Below, one piece after another: positions 62,782-64,000 of a stretch of DNA of 64,000 nt. The stretch comes from an uncultured Pseudomonadota bacterium (lineage in GTDB: Bacteria; Pseudomonadota; Gammaproteobacteria; Steroidobacterales; Steroidobacteraceae). The position numbers and the translations under genes are program-made. The DNA is taken from the NCBI GenBank assembly GCA_903832085.1, contig CAIKZZ010000046.1, forward strand, positions 1-64,000, written 5' to 3'. Numbering within the stretch: the first letter of the stretch is position 1; every line of letters begins with the position of its first letter. Below the pieces are notes generated by a model. The model was given only the letters and a program-made list of their open reading frames with translations, did not search any database and was not told the DNA's origin.

Positions 62782-63864
62782 TTAGCGCAGCTTAAGAGCG
62801 CGCCCAAGGGCAAGATCACGGCTGCGCGCGCTCGATGTTACGAGCGTTAAGTGACCGAGTTTGCGTCCAGGTCGTGCTTCAGTCTTGCCGTAGTCGTGCA
62901 GGTGGAGACCCCGCACAGCCAGCACAGTTTTTTTCTTAGGCAGTCGCCCGATCAAATTCACCATGCCGGCATGTCCGGTCGCGCTGGTGTCGCCGAGTGG
63001 TAGCCCGCAGATGGCGCGCAGATGATTTTCAAACTGGCTCGTCCTCGCGCCCTCGATCGTCCAGTGGCCCGAGTTGTGTACGCGAGGTGCCATCTCATTG
63101 GCGATCAGTCGACCGTTCGCGACAAAAAACTCAATGGCGAGCACGCCAACGTATTTGTATTTCTTAAAAATCGAGCGCATGTAGCGTTCAGCGCTTGCCT
63201 GCAGTGACCCTGCCCGGCATGGCGCTCGACTCGTTGCAAGGATGCCTTGCTCATGGACGTTTTCTGTCAGTGGGTAAAACGCCGTCTCGCCGGTGCTGCC
63301 ACGCACGCCGATTAAAGAGACTTCGCGGCTGAAGTTGACGAAACTTTCATAAATCAACGGTTGCCCGGCAAGGGCGGCGAACGCACGGCCCATGTCAGCA
63401 GCCCGATGTATACGCACTTGGCCTTTGCCGTCGTAGCCAAAGCGGCGCGTTTTGAGGATACCTGGTAAGCCGAGTTTGAGCGCGGCTGCATCTAAATCAG
63501 CGCGCGTATTAACGGCTGCAAAGCCGACGGTGGGTATGCCGAGTTGGCCGAAGGCGGTTTTTTCAAGTAGCCGGTCTTGTGCTACTTCGAGTGCTGCAGG
63601 CTGTGGGTAGACTGGTGTGCTACGCAAAATGACGCGCAGTGACTCCACAGGGACATTCTCCCAATCAAAGGTCACCACATCGGCGCGGCGCGCGAGTGCA
63701 GTCAGTTTGCGGTAATCATCAAACGCGCCAGCCGTGATTTTGGCGACCTGACCGCCGGGCGTTTCAGCTGTTTGATCGTACAGCTCGCACGCGATGCCCA
63801 GTGGGTATCCTGCGAGTGCCAACATGCGTCCTAGTTGGCCGGCGCCCAGAATGGCAACCTTCAA
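62782..63864 (-). CDS. purK: 5-(carboxyamino)imidazole ribonucleotide synthase PurK
   Basis: PurK carboxylates AIR with ATP and bicarbonate in purine synthesis. The 360-residue ATP-grasp protein (E. coli 355) has LGAGQLGRMLALAGYPLGI, TFDWENVPVESL, KTRRFGYDGKGQV and NEMAPRVHNSGHWTIEGA. The TTG start (63864) overlaps the purE stop as TTGA, so translation is coupled. The partner PurE is partially present at the window edge. Confidence 0.96.
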   Translation of the reverse strand: MKVAILGAGQLGRMLALAGYPLGIACELYDQTAETPGGQVAKITAGAFDDYRKLTALARRADVVTFDWENVPVESLRVILRSTPVYPQPAALEVAQDRLLEKTAFGQLGIPTVGFAAVNTRADLDAAALKLGLPGILKTRRFGYDGKGQVRIHRAADMGRAFAALAGQPLIYESFVNFSREVSLIGVRGSTGETAFYPLTENVHEQGILATSRAPCRAGSLQASAERYMRSIFKKYKYVGVLAIEFFVANGRLIANEMAPRVHNSGHWTIEGARTSQFENHLRAICGLPLGDTSATGHAGMVNLIGRLPKKKTVLAVRGLHLHDYGKTEARPGRKLGHLTLVTSSARSRDLALGRALKLR

Positions 63865-64000
63865 GTGCTAGATCCCACTCGTGGGTCTGGTGATGCCAGC
63901 ACTTTGGCTGTCTGCTGCTCGCGAAACGCATCCAATGACTCAGCGATCTTTGGGTACTTGTTACCGAGAATGGCAGCGGCAAGCAGACCCGCATTTTTAG
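63861..64000 (-). CDS. purE: PurE (N5-CAIR mutase), 3' end only
   Basis: The minus strand encodes ...NAGLLAAAILGNKYPKIAES, the PurE C-terminal signature, ending GSST before a TGA at 63863-63861 that overlaps the purK TTG. The frame is open to the window edge (46 codons plus two bases). PurE moves the carboxyl group of N5-CAIR to C4 in purine synthesis. The ORF track listed a different frame here. Confidence 0.9.
   Translation of the reverse strand, partial: KNAGLLAAAILGNKYPKIAESLDAFREQQTAKVLASPDPRVGSST

Overview
The window looks like chromosomal housekeeping DNA from a gammaproteobacterium. The str, S10, spc and alpha ribosomal operons lie in one run directly behind secE-nusG-rplKAJL-rpoBC. 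The flanking blocks are also typical of the class: divergent uvrA/ssb, miaB-ybeZYX-lnt, leuS-lptE-holA-nadD-rsfS-rlmH, maf-rng-yhdP-tldD and purEK. Moderate GC, many GTG and TTG starts and a FHA-linked ExeA-like ATPase would fit a lineage near Xanthomonadales, Nevskiales or Steroidobacterales, but that placement is inference.

Layout. 1-34 is the last codons of a tuf copy. It is followed by tRNA-Trp, secE, nusG, rplK, rplA, a long L10-type leader, rplJ, rplL, an rplL-rpoB hairpin, rpoB and rpoC (to 12.4 kb). A promoter, a palindrome and a terminator-like hairpin precede rpsL-rpsG-fusA-tuf (to 17.0 kb). rpsJ is followed by an unusual 311-nt gap. Then comes the unbroken S10/spc series rplC to secY-rpmJ (to 28.2 kb), the alpha operon rpsM-rpsK-rpsD-rpoA-rplQ, and a strong terminator at 31.4 kb. 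From 31.5 to 37.7 kb are pepQ (minus), a small Ala/Pro lipoprotein, a GNAT acetyltransferase, uvrA (minus) and ssb (plus). From 37.8 to 43.0 kb is miaB-ybeZ-ybeY-ybeX-lnt, then an aromatic/aspartate aminotransferase. From 44.4 to 52.9 kb is leuS-lptE, a three-gene insertion (HEAAH protein, PCu(A)C copper chaperone, S10-family peptidase), then holA-nadD-rsfS-rlmH. From 53.0 to 61.4 kb is maf-rng-yhdP-nitrilase-tldD. The end carries, on the minus strand, a AAA-FHA ATPase, purK and the 3' end of purE.

Functionally the first half builds the transcription and translation machinery and the Sec channel. The second half covers DNA repair, tRNA and rRNA maturation, lipoprotein acylation and LPS export, replication clamp loading, NAD synthesis, ribosome silencing and envelope lipid transport. 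I found no mobile element, CRISPR array, phage gene or clear novel system. The most unusual items are: the tuf codon bias; the rearranged regulatory spacing in the str and S10 operons; the three-gene insertion between lptE and holA; the histone-like N-terminal tail on RsfS; the recurrent TTGA stop/start overlaps; and the loss of the cell-shape genes that usually sit at the rlmH/maf junction.
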